Below are positions 52,619-60,412 of a stretch of 64,000 nt of DNA, piece by piece (position 1 is the stretch's first letter; each line of letters starts with the position of its first letter). Source of the DNA: Nocardioides marinisabuli (lineage in GTDB: Bacteria; Actinomycetota; Actinomycetes; Propionibacteriales; Nocardioidaceae); NCBI RefSeq assembly GCF_013466785.1, contig NZ_CP059163.1, forward strand, positions 2,542,001 through 2,606,000. The letters are read 5' to 3'. Position numbers and translations under genes: made by a program. Below the pieces are notes generated by a model. That model was not told the origin of the DNA. It saw only the letters and a program-made list of their open reading frames with translations, and ran no database searches.

Positions 52619-53743
52619 ATGACCAGCCCTGACGCGCGTACGACGAGCGACGCGACCCCGGTGCTCGACCTCGACGCCGACGTGGTGACCCTGACCCGCC
52701 AGCTGTGCGACATCGAGTCGGTCAGCCGCGACGAGCAGCGCATCGCCGACGCGGTGCAGGCGGCGCTGGAGGCGCTGGGCCACCTGAGCGTGACCCGGAT
52801 CGGCCACACCGTCGTGGCCCGCACCGACCTGGGCCGCGGCGAACGGGTGGTGCTGGCCGGCCACCTCGACACGGTCCCGGTCAACGGCAACTTTCCCAGC
52901 CGTCTCGACGAAGGGGCCGGCCTCCTGCACGGGCTCGGCACCTGCGACATGAAGGGCGGAGACGCGGTGATCCTGCGCCTGGCCGCCACCGTGCGCGAGC
53001 CGGTGCGCGACGTGACGTTCGTGCTCTACGAGGCCGAGGAGATCGAGGAGGAGCACAACGGGCTGAAGAAGGTCGCCGAGCAGCGCCCCGACCTGCTCGA
53101 GGCCGACTTCGCGATCCTGATGGAGCCCTCCAACGCGGGCGTCGAGGCCGGCTGCCAGGGCACCCTGCGCGTCGACGTGCGCACCACCGGCGAGCGCGCC
53201 CACTCCGCCCGCTCCTGGAAGGGCGTCAACGCCATCCACGGCGCCGCCGACGTGCTGGCCCGGCTCAACGCCTACGAGGCCCGCCGCCCGGTCATCGACG
53301 GCCTGGAGTACCACGAGGGCCTCAACGCGGTCGCCATCCGCGGCGGCGTCGCCGGCACGTGGTCCCCGACGAGTGCGTCGTGGAGGTCAACTTCCGCTTC
53401 GCCCCCGACCGCTCCACCGACGAGGCCGAGGCGTTCGTCCGCGAGGTCTTCGAGGGGTACGACGTCACGCTCACCGACCTCGGCGCTGCCCGCGATGCCC
53501 GGGCTCGACCGGCCCGCGGCCAAGGAGTTCGTCGCGGCGGTCGGCGGGCAGGTCGCCCCCAAGTTCGGCTGGACCGACGTCGCGCGCTTCACCGCGCTGG
53601 GCGTCCCGGCGGTCAACTACGGCCCCGGCGACCCGCTCTTCGCCCACAAGGCCGACGAGCACGTGCCGGTCGCCGAGATCGAGCACTGCGAGCGCGCGCT
53701 GCGCGCCTGGCTCACCGGCGGCGCCGAGCGGGCGGGGGCCTGA
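52619..53743 (+). CDS. dapE: Succinyl-diaminopimelate desuccinylase DapE with two frame disruptions
   Basis: This M20-family zinc peptidase-like enzyme (374 codons) completes the succinylase route to meso-DAP. Zinc ligands are visible in VLAGHLDTVPV, GTCDMKGGDAV, YEAEEIEEEHNG and FAHKADEHVP. Between about 53358 and 53490 the coding signal moves to another frame (VVPDECVVEVNFRFAPDRST) and then returns, so about 44 residues of the open frame are nonsense. One missing and one extra base would explain it. Because dapE is normally essential, sequence errors are likely. The ATG at 52619 is seven bases after TTGGAT. Confidence 0.85.
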   Translation: MTSPDARTTSDATPVLDLDADVVTLTRQLCDIESVSRDEQRIADAVQAALEALGHLSVTRIGHTVVARTDLGRGERVVLAGHLDTVPVNGNFPSRLDEGAGLLHGLGTCDMKGGDAVILRLAATVREPVRDVTFVLYEAEEIEEEHNGLKKVAEQRPDLLEADFAILMEPSNAGVEAGCQGTLRVDVRTTGERAHSARSWKGVNAIHGAADVLARLNAYEARRPVIDGLEYHEGLNAVAIRGGVAGTWSPTSASWRSTSASPPTAPPTRPRRSSARSSRGTTSRSPTSALPAMPGLDRPAAKEFVAAVGGQVAPKFGWTDVARFTALGVPAVNYGPGDPLFAHKADEHVPVAEIEHCERALRAWLTGGAERAGA

Positions 53744-53744
53744 G

Positions 53745-54479
53745 GTGTCGAGGCTGCGCGGGCGCTTCAAGGGCCCGGTCTTCACCCGCACCGAGGAGAC
53801 CACCACCACCGACCAGCGGCTCCTCGACTCGCAGGGCGGGTCGGAGTGGCTGCATGCCGATCCGTGGCGTGTGATGCGTATCCAGGCCGAGTTCGTCGAG
53901 GGCTTCGGCGCGCTGGCCGAGCTGGGGCCCGCGATCGCGGTCTTCGGCTCCGCGCGCACCCCGCCCGACCACCCGTCGTACGCGCAGGGCGAGCAGGTGG
54001 GTCGGCTGCTGGTCGAGGCCGGCTTCGCGGTCATCACCGGCGGCGGGCCGGGCGCGATGGAGGCCGCCAACAAGGGCGCCTGCGACGCCGGCGGCACCTC
54101 CGTCGGGCTCGGGATCGAGCTGCCCTTCGAGGCCGGGCTCAACGAGTGGGTCGACGTCGGCATCAACTTCCGCTACTTCTTCGTGCGCAAGACGATGTTC
54201 GTGAAGTACTCCCAGGGCTTCGTGGTGCTGCCCGGCGGCGTGGGCACCCTCGACGAGCTCTTCGAGGCGATCACGCTGGTGCAGACCCGCAAGGTCACCC
54301 GCTTCCCGATCGTGCTGGTCGGCGTCGACTACTGGAGCGGGCTGCTGGACTGGATGCGCGACACCGTGCTGGCCGACGGCAAGATCTCGCAGGGCGACCT
54401 CGACCTGATCCACGTGACCGACGACGTCGAGGAGGCGGTGCGCCACGTCGTGGCCGCCCAGGAAGGGGCCGAGCGATGA
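53745..54479 (+). CDS. LOG-family (TIGR00730) Rossmann-fold protein
   Basis: This 244-residue protein has the LOG signature LPGGVGTLDE and the Rossmann Gly motif VITGGGPGAMEAANKGACDA. Family members are cytokinin-type nucleoside 5'-monophosphate phosphoribohydrolases; others carry the old misnomer lysine decarboxylase. The GTG at 53745 is just beyond the dapE stop, so they form an operon. The gene after dapE in mycobacteria is of the same family, as I recall. Its natural substrate in this organism is unknown. Confidence 0.88.
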   Translation: MSRLRGRFKGPVFTRTEETTTTDQRLLDSQGGSEWLHADPWRVMRIQAEFVEGFGALAELGPAIAVFGSARTPPDHPSYAQGEQVGRLLVEAGFAVITGGGPGAMEAANKGACDAGGTSVGLGIELPFEAGLNEWVDVGINFRYFFVRKTMFVKYSQGFVVLPGGVGTLDELFEAITLVQTRKVTRFPIVLVGVDYWSGLLDWMRDTVLADGKISQGDLDLIHVTDDVEEAVRHVVAAQEGAER

Positions 54480-54486
54480 TCGAGCG

Positions 54487-54801
54487 ATGATGTGGTTCTT
54501 CGCGATCCTGCTGGTGCTGGTGATGGGTGCGATCGCGATGGTCGCCGCCGGGCGCGGCACCCCGCTCGCGCCGACGTACGACGACCGCCCCGACGTCAGC
54601 GTGCCGGCGGGCACGCTGCGGGGTGACGACCTGCGCCGGGTGCGGTTCTCGCTGGCCTTCCGGGGCTACCGGATGTCGGAGGTCGACGCCCTGCTCGACC
54701 GGGTGGCCGCCCAGCTGGAGGCCGCCGGGGTCGACGGGGTCGGCGGAGCCGACGGGGTCGGCGAGGTCGACGGGGAGCGTGGCGCGCGCCACGAGCCGTA
54801 G
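54487..54801 (+). CDS. DivIVA-like domain membrane protein
   Basis: This 104-residue protein has one N-terminal membrane helix (MWFFAILLVLVMGAIAMVAAG) and a short DivIVA/Wag31-like segment (VRFSLAFRGYRMSEVDALLDRVAAQLE), as in the TIGR03544 'DivI1A' domain. The tail repeats Gly-Val-Gly. The gene begins seven bases after the LOG gene. A role in polar growth or division is suggested by the domain. Confidence 0.78.
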   Translation: MMWFFAILLVLVMGAIAMVAAGRGTPLAPTYDDRPDVSVPAGTLRGDDLRRVRFSLAFRGYRMSEVDALLDRVAAQLEAAGVDGVGGADGVGEVDGERGARHEP

Positions 54802-54816
54802 GGCACACTCACGCGG

Positions 54817-55242
54817 GTGTCCTCCCAGGTCGTCGTCTACGTGCTCACCGCCCTCGCGGCGGTGGTGGTCGTGCTCACCCGTGCCCGTCTGGGCCGCAGC
54901 GACGGCGCCGCCCGGCGCGCCGACGTCGGGCGGCGCTGGCTGGCGGCGCACACCGGGGCCGGTGCCCTGGCGCTGGTGCTGTGGCTGACCTTCCTCGTCG
55001 CCCCCGCCGACACCGCGCTCGGCGGGTCGCTGCTGGGCGTCGTGGCGCTGGGCCTGTGGTGGGTCGTGGCGCTGGTGGGCCTGCTGATCCTCGCGCGCTG
55101 GCTGCCCTCGAAGGGCAAGCACGCCCAGGCCGGCACCGAGGACTCCTGGTCGACCGGTCCCGGCCTCTCGGTGCTGGCGCACGTCGGGATGGTCGTCGGG
55201 GTCGCCGTCTTCACCTGGGCCTACTGGTCGGCCGTGGTCTGA
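54817..55242 (+). CDS. Small membrane protein, unknown
   Basis: This 141-residue protein has about four hydrophobic segments (VVVYVLTALAAVVVVLT, ALALVLWLTFLVAP, LLGVVALGLWWVVALVGLLILA and VLAHVGMVVGVAVFTWAYW). No named family is recognised. The GTG start is 15 bases after the upstream gene, so it may belong to the dapE operon. It converges with the enoyl-CoA hydratase gene. Confidence 0.65.
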   Translation: MSSQVVVYVLTALAAVVVVLTRARLGRSDGAARRADVGRRWLAAHTGAGALALVLWLTFLVAPADTALGGSLLGVVALGLWWVVALVGLLILARWLPSKGKHAQAGTEDSWSTGPGLSVLAHVGMVVGVAVFTWAYWSAVV

Positions 55243-55252
55243 GCGACCTGCG

Positions 55253-56059
55253 TCAGCGGCCCTCGAACTGCGGGCGCTGCTTGGCCACGAACGCCTCGAC
55301 CGCGGCGCGGTGGTCGGCGGTCGCGCCGGTGCGGGTCATCTGCTCGCTCTCGAAGGCCAGCGACTCGGCGAGGTCGTGGGTGGCGGCGTACGCCACCGAG
55401 CGGCGCATCGAGCCGAAGGCCAGGGTCGGGCCGGCCGCGAGGCGGGTGGCCAGCGCCTCGATCTCGCCCGCGAACTCGTCGGCGGGCACCACCGCGGTGG
55501 CCAGGCCGAGCTCGAGGGCCTCCTGGGCCGGCACGGTGCGGGGGAAGTAGAGCAGCTCCATCGCCTTGGCGCGCCCGACCAGCTGGGGCAGGTGCACCGA
55601 GGCGCCGGTGTCGCAGGAGAGCGCGACGCCGGCGAAGGCGAGGTTGAAGCCGGCCCCCTCGGCGAGCACCCGCAGGTCGCAGGCCATCGCGATGCTCGCG
55701 CCGGCGCCGGCCGCGACCCCGTTGACGGCCGCGACGACCGGCTTGTCGAGGTCGGCGATCGCGGTGACGATCGGGTTGTAGTGCTCGTCGACGGTGGTGA
55801 AGAGCGCGTCGCTGCCGCCGTTCTCGAGCAGCGAGATGTGCTCCTTGAGGTCCTGGCCGGTGCAGAACGAGCGGCCGGTGCCGGTGATGACGACGCAGCG
55901 CACCGCGTCGTCCTCGCCCACGCGGCGCAGCGCGTCGAGCAGCTGCACCTTGGTGGCGATGTCGAGGCTGTTCATCGCCTCGGGACGGTTCAGGGTGATG
56001 GTCGCGACGCCGCCGGAGACGTCGAGCAGCACGGTCGCGGGGGCGCTCTGGGAGGTCAT
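55253..56059 (-). CDS. Enoyl-CoA hydratase/isomerase family protein
   Basis: This 268-residue crotonase-fold enzyme has an oxyanion hole with VVAAVNGVAAGAGASIAMAC and the earlier CTGQDL. The catalytic Glu position in the DTGASVHLPQLVG loop is not a standard Glu pair, so it may be an isomerase-type rather than a hydratase. The ATG at 56057-56059 is six bases after CAGACT (leaderless). It probably acts in fatty acid or phenylacetate-type degradation (PaaG-like features); the exact substrate is unknown. Confidence 0.84.
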   Translation of the reverse strand: MTSQSAPATVLLDVSGGVATITLNRPEAMNSLDIATKVQLLDALRRVGEDDAVRCVVITGTGRSFCTGQDLKEHISLLENGGSDALFTTVDEHYNPIVTAIADLDKPVVAAVNGVAAGAGASIAMACDLRVLAEGAGFNLAFAGVALSCDTGASVHLPQLVGRAKAMELLYFPRTVPAQEALELGLATAVVPADEFAGEIEALATRLAAGPTLAFGSMRRSVAYAATHDLAESLAFESEQMTRTGATADHRAAVEAFVAKQRPQFEGR

Positions 56060-56180
56060 GCGCCGAGTCTGCCCGACCCTGTGGTGCCTATCACCAGGGG
56101 GATGGGGGATACTAGGCACTCACGTGCCTCCCGGGTCCTCGGGTGCGCACCCCTGCACGCACGAATGGAAGAGGTGCCGG

Positions 56181-56348
56181 ATGGCGGCGATGAAGCCGCG
56201 GACGGGCGACGGTCCGCTGGAGGTCACCAAGGAAGGGCGCGGCATCGTGATGCGCGTCCCGCTCGAGGGTGGAGGCCGCCTCGTCGTGGAGCTCAACGCT
56301 GACGAGGCCACCGCTCTCGGGGACGCCCTCAAGGGCGTCGTCGGCTGA
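56181..56348 (+). CDS. DUF3117 small protein
   Basis: This 55-residue protein (MAAMKPRTGDGPLEVTKEGR..., ending DALKGVVG) is the highly conserved actinobacterial DUF3117 family. An AGAGGTG ribosome site precedes the ATG. Function is unknown despite strong conservation. The ortholog I recall in mycobacteria is also near sigE and dapE. Confidence 0.9.
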   Translation: MAAMKPRTGDGPLEVTKEGRGIVMRVPLEGGGRLVVELNADEATALGDALKGVVG

Positions 56349-56365
56349 GCCGGCTGCTCCCCTCG

Positions 56366-57979
56366 ATGCCCCAGACCCCCGCCGCCCCGCTCCCTCACCA
56401 GCTGGCCCCCGGCCTGGCACCCCAGGTCACCCCGCCCGACGTCGCGCTCAGCGACCTCGGGCCGGACGCCGTCCTGGGCGTCGACGTGGTGGCCGTCCCG
56501 GTGCTGCCCGCCGAGGACGACACCAGCACCGGCCCGGTGCTGGGCCCCGGCGCGGCCGAGCTCTCCGACCAGCTCGGTCTCGACCTGCTCGCGGTGCTCG
56601 AGCTCGAGGAGGCCACCGGCGCGGCCGGCGAGGTCACCCGGGTGCCGGTGCCGCTGGGCGGGCCCGACAACGCCGAGCTGCGCTGGGTGCTGCTCGTCGG
56701 CGTCGGCCAGCAGCGCCCCGTCGACCTGCGCCGCGCCGGCGCGGCGCTGGCGCGGGCGGTGCGCAACCGTGACGCGGTCGCCACCTCGGTGCCGGCCGTC
56801 GCGGGCCCCGAGGGGCTCGAGGCCGGTCTCGAGGCGTTCGTCGTCGGCCTGGTGCTCGGCTCCTTCGGCTTCCGCTGGTCGGGCCGCGAGCCCGAGCAGC
56901 GCCCGGTGGCACGCGCGGTCCTCGCCGGTGTCGGCGACACCGAGGCCCACCGCGCGGTGCTCGCGCGAGCGCTCGCCGTGGCCGGGGCGGGCTGGCAGGC
57001 CCGCCTGCTGGCGACCGTCCCCTCGAACCTCAAGAACCCCGCCTGGCTGGCCGCGCAGGCCGTCGAGACCGCCACCCGCGCCGGCCTCGAGGTCGAGGTG
57101 TGGGACGAGGAGCGGCTGGCCGCCGAGGGCTGCGGCGGCATCCTGGGCGTCGGGCAGGCCTCGGCCAGCCCGCCGCGCCTGATCCGCCTCGACTACACCC
57201 CGGCCCGCGTCACCAGGAAGACCCCGACGGTGGTGCTGGTCGGCAAGGGCATCACCTTCGACACCGGCGGCCTGTCGATCAAGCCCGCCGAGGGCATGGC
57301 CACGATGAAGCGCGACATGACCGGCGGCGCCGTGGTCATCGCCACGATGGCGGCGCTGCGTGCCGTCGGCTGCCCGGTGCGCGTCGTCGGGCTGGTGGCG
57401 GCCGCCGAGAACGCCGTCTCCGGCAGCGCGATGCGCCCCGGCGACGTGGTGCGCCACTACGGCGGGCGCACCTCCGAGGTGACCAACACCGACGCCGAGG
57501 GCCGCCTGGTCATGGCCGACGCGCTGGCCTACGGCGTCGCCCAGCTCGACCCCGCCGCCATCGTCGACGTCGCCACCCTGACCGGGGCGATGAAGGTCGC
57601 CCTGGGGCTGCGCACCGGCGGCTTCTTCGCCGACGACGAGGCGCTGGCCGCCCACATCGCCGCGGCCGGCGAGACCTCCGGCGAGACCCTGTGGCGGATG
57701 CCGCTGGCCGACGTCTACGAGGAGCGCATCGCCTCCGAGGTCGCCGACGCCGACAACGCCGGCGGCGGTCCGGGCGCCATCACCGCGGCGCTCTTCCTGC
57801 GCCACTTCACCGGCGACGTGCCCTGGGCCCACCTCGACGTGGCCTCGGTCGGCGACTCGCCGGTCGACGTCGACGAGTGGAGCGCCGGCCCGACCGGCTT
57901 CGGCGCCCGCGCGCTGCTGGCCTGGCTGGGCTCCGAGGACCCGCTGGCCGGGGTCGGCGCCCAGGGGGACGCCTCGTGA
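56366..57979 (+). CDS. pepA: Leucyl aminopeptidase PepA (M17)
   Basis: This 537-residue protein is an M17 zinc aminopeptidase. The signature NTDAEGRLVMADAL and the metal ligands in VGKGITFDTGGLSIKPAEGM are intact. The N-terminal domain is as in bacterial PepA. It cleaves N-terminal Leu and other residues in the cytosol. The ATG at 56366 is 18 bases after the DUF3117 gene. The stop overlaps the start of the next gene (GTGA). Confidence 0.92.
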   Translation: MPQTPAAPLPHQLAPGLAPQVTPPDVALSDLGPDAVLGVDVVAVPVLPAEDDTSTGPVLGPGAAELSDQLGLDLLAVLELEEATGAAGEVTRVPVPLGGPDNAELRWVLLVGVGQQRPVDLRRAGAALARAVRNRDAVATSVPAVAGPEGLEAGLEAFVVGLVLGSFGFRWSGREPEQRPVARAVLAGVGDTEAHRAVLARALAVAGAGWQARLLATVPSNLKNPAWLAAQAVETATRAGLEVEVWDEERLAAEGCGGILGVGQASASPPRLIRLDYTPARVTRKTPTVVLVGKGITFDTGGLSIKPAEGMATMKRDMTGGAVVIATMAALRAVGCPVRVVGLVAAAENAVSGSAMRPGDVVRHYGGRTSEVTNTDAEGRLVMADALAYGVAQLDPAAIVDVATLTGAMKVALGLRTGGFFADDEALAAHIAAAGETSGETLWRMPLADVYEERIASEVADADNAGGGPGAITAALFLRHFTGDVPWAHLDVASVGDSPVDVDEWSAGPTGFGARALLAWLGSEDPLAGVGAQGDAS

Positions 57980-58320
57980 AGGGCCTGACCGTGCGCTGGT
58001 CGCTCGCCGAGGCGCCGGAGGGCGTCGAGGCCGAGCTCGCGGCGTACGTCGAGGGCACCTCGCACGCGAAGTTCACCGGCATGTCGGGCCTGCAGTTCAA
58101 GACCTGGCGGATGCGGGCGGGGGAGTGGTTCGAGGGCGTCTACGTCTTCGCCAGCGACGAGGCCCGCGCCGCGTTCGAGGAGAGCTTCACCGCCGGCGCC
58201 GCCGACGCCCCGGGCTCGGCGATCATCGGCAGCGCCCCGGTGCTGATCGAGCCCTGCGACGTCCTCGCGGTCGCCGAGGGCTGGGACGGCTTCAGCCCCG
58301 TCGCGCGCGACGAGGGCTGA
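57976..58320 (+). CDS. YdhR-like small protein
   Basis: This 114-residue protein begins with a GTG overlapping the pepA stop, so it is translationally coupled to pepA. It resembles a dimeric alpha/beta-barrel of the YdhR monooxygenase group (LTVRWSLAEAPEGVEAELAA, KFTGMSGLQFKTWRMRAGEW, VYVFASDEARAAFEESF). Activity unknown. It converges with the O-methyltransferase gene. Confidence 0.75.
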   Translation: MKGLTVRWSLAEAPEGVEAELAAYVEGTSHAKFTGMSGLQFKTWRMRAGEWFEGVYVFASDEARAAFEESFTAGAADAPGSAIIGSAPVLIEPCDVLAVAEGWDGFSPVARDEG

Positions 58321-58367
58321 GGCCCGAGCAGGCCCGCGCAGTTCCGAGCAGGCCGGGCGCGGCGAGG

Positions 58368-59024
58368 TCAGTCCTCGTCGTCGGGGCTCCACACCTTCTT
58401 GGCGCACAGCAGGCCGTCGCCGACGGGCAGCAGCACCGAGAGCAGGCCCTCGTGCGCGGCCACGGTGCGCCCGAGCTCACGGATCGCCACCGTCTCCTCG
58501 TCGCGCTGCGCGGGGTCGGCGACCCGGTCGTGCCACAGGGCGTTGTCGAAGGCCACCACGCCGCCGGGGCGCAGCAGGCGCAGCGCCTCGGCGAGGTAGG
58601 CGGAGTACTCTCGCTTGTCGCCGTCGCAGAAGACCAGGTCGTAGTGGCCGTCGGTCAGGCGCGGCAGCACGTCGAGCGCCGAGCCCGAGATGGTGCGGGC
58701 GCGCTGCGAGGCGACGCCGGCCTCGGTGAAGGACTGGCGGGCCAGGCGCTGGTGCTCGGCCTCGATGTCGACGGTGGTCAGCACCCCGTCACCACGCATG
58801 CCGCGCAGCAGCCACAGGCCGGAGACCCCGGTGCCGGTGCCGATCTCGACGACCGCGCGGGCCTCGAGGACCGAGGCCAGGAAGCGCAGCGAGGCGCCGC
58901 CGCCGGGGCTGATCGGCACCACCCCGACCTCCTCGGCGCGGGCGCGGGCCGCGGCCAGGACGTCGTCCTCGGGGACGAACGCCTCCGCGTGGGACCAGCT
59001 GGCGGGGGTGATCGGCGTGGTGAT
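58368..59024 (-). CDS. SAM-dependent O-methyltransferase (Rv1220c-like)
   Basis: This 218-residue protein is of the catechol/caffeoyl-CoA O-methyltransferase family. The SAM motif VVEIGTGTGVSGLWLLRG and the Asp in LVFCDGDKREYSAYL are clear. The family start (ITTPITPASWSHAEAF) falls on an ATC at 59022-59024, six bases after a perfect AGGAGG; the nearest normal start in frame is a GTG at 59057. It is divergent from the ECF sigma gene, the same arrangement I recall beside sigE in mycobacteria. Confidence 0.85.
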   Translation of the reverse strand: MTTPITPASWSHAEAFVPEDDVLAAARARAEEVGVVPISPGGGASLRFLASVLEARAVVEIGTGTGVSGLWLLRGMRGDGVLTTVDIEAEHQRLARQSFTEAGVASQRARTISGSALDVLPRLTDGHYDLVFCDGDKREYSAYLAEALRLLRPGGVVAFDNALWHDRVADPAQRDEETVAIRELGRTVAAHEGLLSVLLPVGDGLLCAKKVWSPDDED

Positions 59025-59229
59025 GACGGGCCTCCTGCAGACGTGGCGCGCGGTCACTCGCCGCACGGTCGGGCCCAACCTATCGCGGGGCGGGCCCGCG
59101 CCCCGGGAACCCCGCTGCCGGGCCGCTCGTTGGAGGGGGCGACGACGTTCACAGGCTCCCCTCAGCAAGGAGCCCTAGCGTGGAGGACCACACACCGTGC
59201 GCACCCGGCGCCACCAGCAGGAGACCGCG

Positions 59230-59853
59230 ATGACCAGTCCCGAGCACCCCGACGGCGCCCTGACCTGGGCGCAGATCGTCGAGGACCACTCCGACCGGGT
59301 CTACCGCCTGGCCTACCGCCTGACCGGCGACCGGCACGACGCCGAGGACCTCACCCAGGAGGTCTTCGTGCGGGTCTTCCGCTCCCTGGACTCCTACTCC
59401 CCGGGCACCTTCGAGGGCTGGCTGCACCGCATCACCACCAACCTCTTCCTCGACCAGGCCCGCCGCAAGCAGCGGATCCGCTTCGACGCGCTCTCCGACG
59501 AGCGCGCCGCCCGGCTGACCAGCAGCTCGCCGGCCCCCGAGGCGGCGTACGCCGACCAGCGCTTCGACGACGACGTCGAGCGCGCCCTGGCCACGCTGCC
59601 GCCCGACTTCCGCGCCGCGGTGGTGCTCTGCGACGTCGAGGGGCTCAGCTACGAGGAGATCGCGCAGATCCTCGACGCCAAGCTCGGCACCGTGCGCAGC
59701 CGCATCCACCGCGGCCGCGCCATGCTGCGCACCGCGCTGGCCCACCGGGCCCCCGGCAACGGCCGGCTGCGCTTCGCCGGGCCGGGGCTCGAGGTCGGGC
59801 GGGACACCTCGGGCGCCACCACCCTGGGTGGGTCCGTGGGGGGCGCCCGGTGA
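59230..59853 (+). CDS. sigE: ECF sigma factor SigE-like
   Basis: This 207-residue sigma factor has region 2 ([29 protein letters not shown]) and region 4 ([44 protein letters not shown]), without sigma regions 1 and 3, as in the RpoE/ECF group. CAGCAGGAG precedes the ATG at 59230. The following overlapping anti-sigma gene and htrA identify the envelope-stress sigE cluster of actinobacteria. Confidence 0.93.
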   Translation: MTSPEHPDGALTWAQIVEDHSDRVYRLAYRLTGDRHDAEDLTQEVFVRVFRSLDSYSPGTFEGWLHRITTNLFLDQARRKQRIRFDALSDERAARLTSSSPAPEAAYADQRFDDDVERALATLPPDFRAAVVLCDVEGLSYEEIAQILDAKLGTVRSRIHRGRAMLRTALAHRAPGNGRLRFAGPGLEVGRDTSGATTLGGSVGGAR

Positions 59854-60352
59854 TCGGTCACCTCGGCACCCGCGCCAGCGCCCTGCTCGACGGGCGCCTG
59901 GGCCCCGACGAGGCCGACCGGCTGTGGGAGCACGTGCACGGCTGCCACCAGTGCCGCGACCTGGTCGAGCGGCTGGGCGCGGTCAAGACCCGCCTCGGCG
60001 GCCTGGGTGCGGCGCCCTGCGCCGGTGCCCCCGACCACCTCAAGGGTGCGCTGAAGAGCGGCCTGGCGCCGGGCTTCCCCGCCGCCGGCCCCGGCCCGGC
60101 GTCCGCCCCTGCGCTCACCCGGGCGAGGTCTACCTGGCGCTGGGCGATCGGCCCACCGGCCGCGCCCGCCGCGCGGGCGGGGTGGTGGCAACCGTCGGCA
60201 GCGCCGCCGGCGTCGCGGTGCTGGGGCTGCTGGCGCTGGGCGCCGCGCCCGCCGACGCCCCGACGGCCGACCGGCAGGTGCCGGTCACGTCGGTGACGGT
60301 GCCCTCCTACGGCCCAGGCGTGGTGCCGGTGCGTGGGGTCGTCGGTCCCTGA
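59850..60352 (+). pseudogene. Zinc-binding anti-sigma factor of SigE with a frameshift
   Basis: The GTG overlaps the stop of the sigma gene (GTGA), typical of sigma/anti-sigma pairs. The N-terminus holds the ZAS motif HVHGCHQCRDLVERL (His-x3-Cys-x2-Cys), which binds zinc and the sigma factor. Near 60118 the frame changes: the continuation (GEVYLALGDRPTGRARRAGG, then a membrane segment VVATVGSAAGVAVLGLLALG) is in the next frame and ends at 60352. One base appears to be lost. The frame without correction would give a random Arg/Trp-rich tail ending at 60296. Confidence 0.8.
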
Positions 60353-60412
60353 TCCAGGGCATCCGGTGCCCGGGTGGGGCGGGGCTCAGGACCCCCGGGG
60401 GATGATGGGCCG

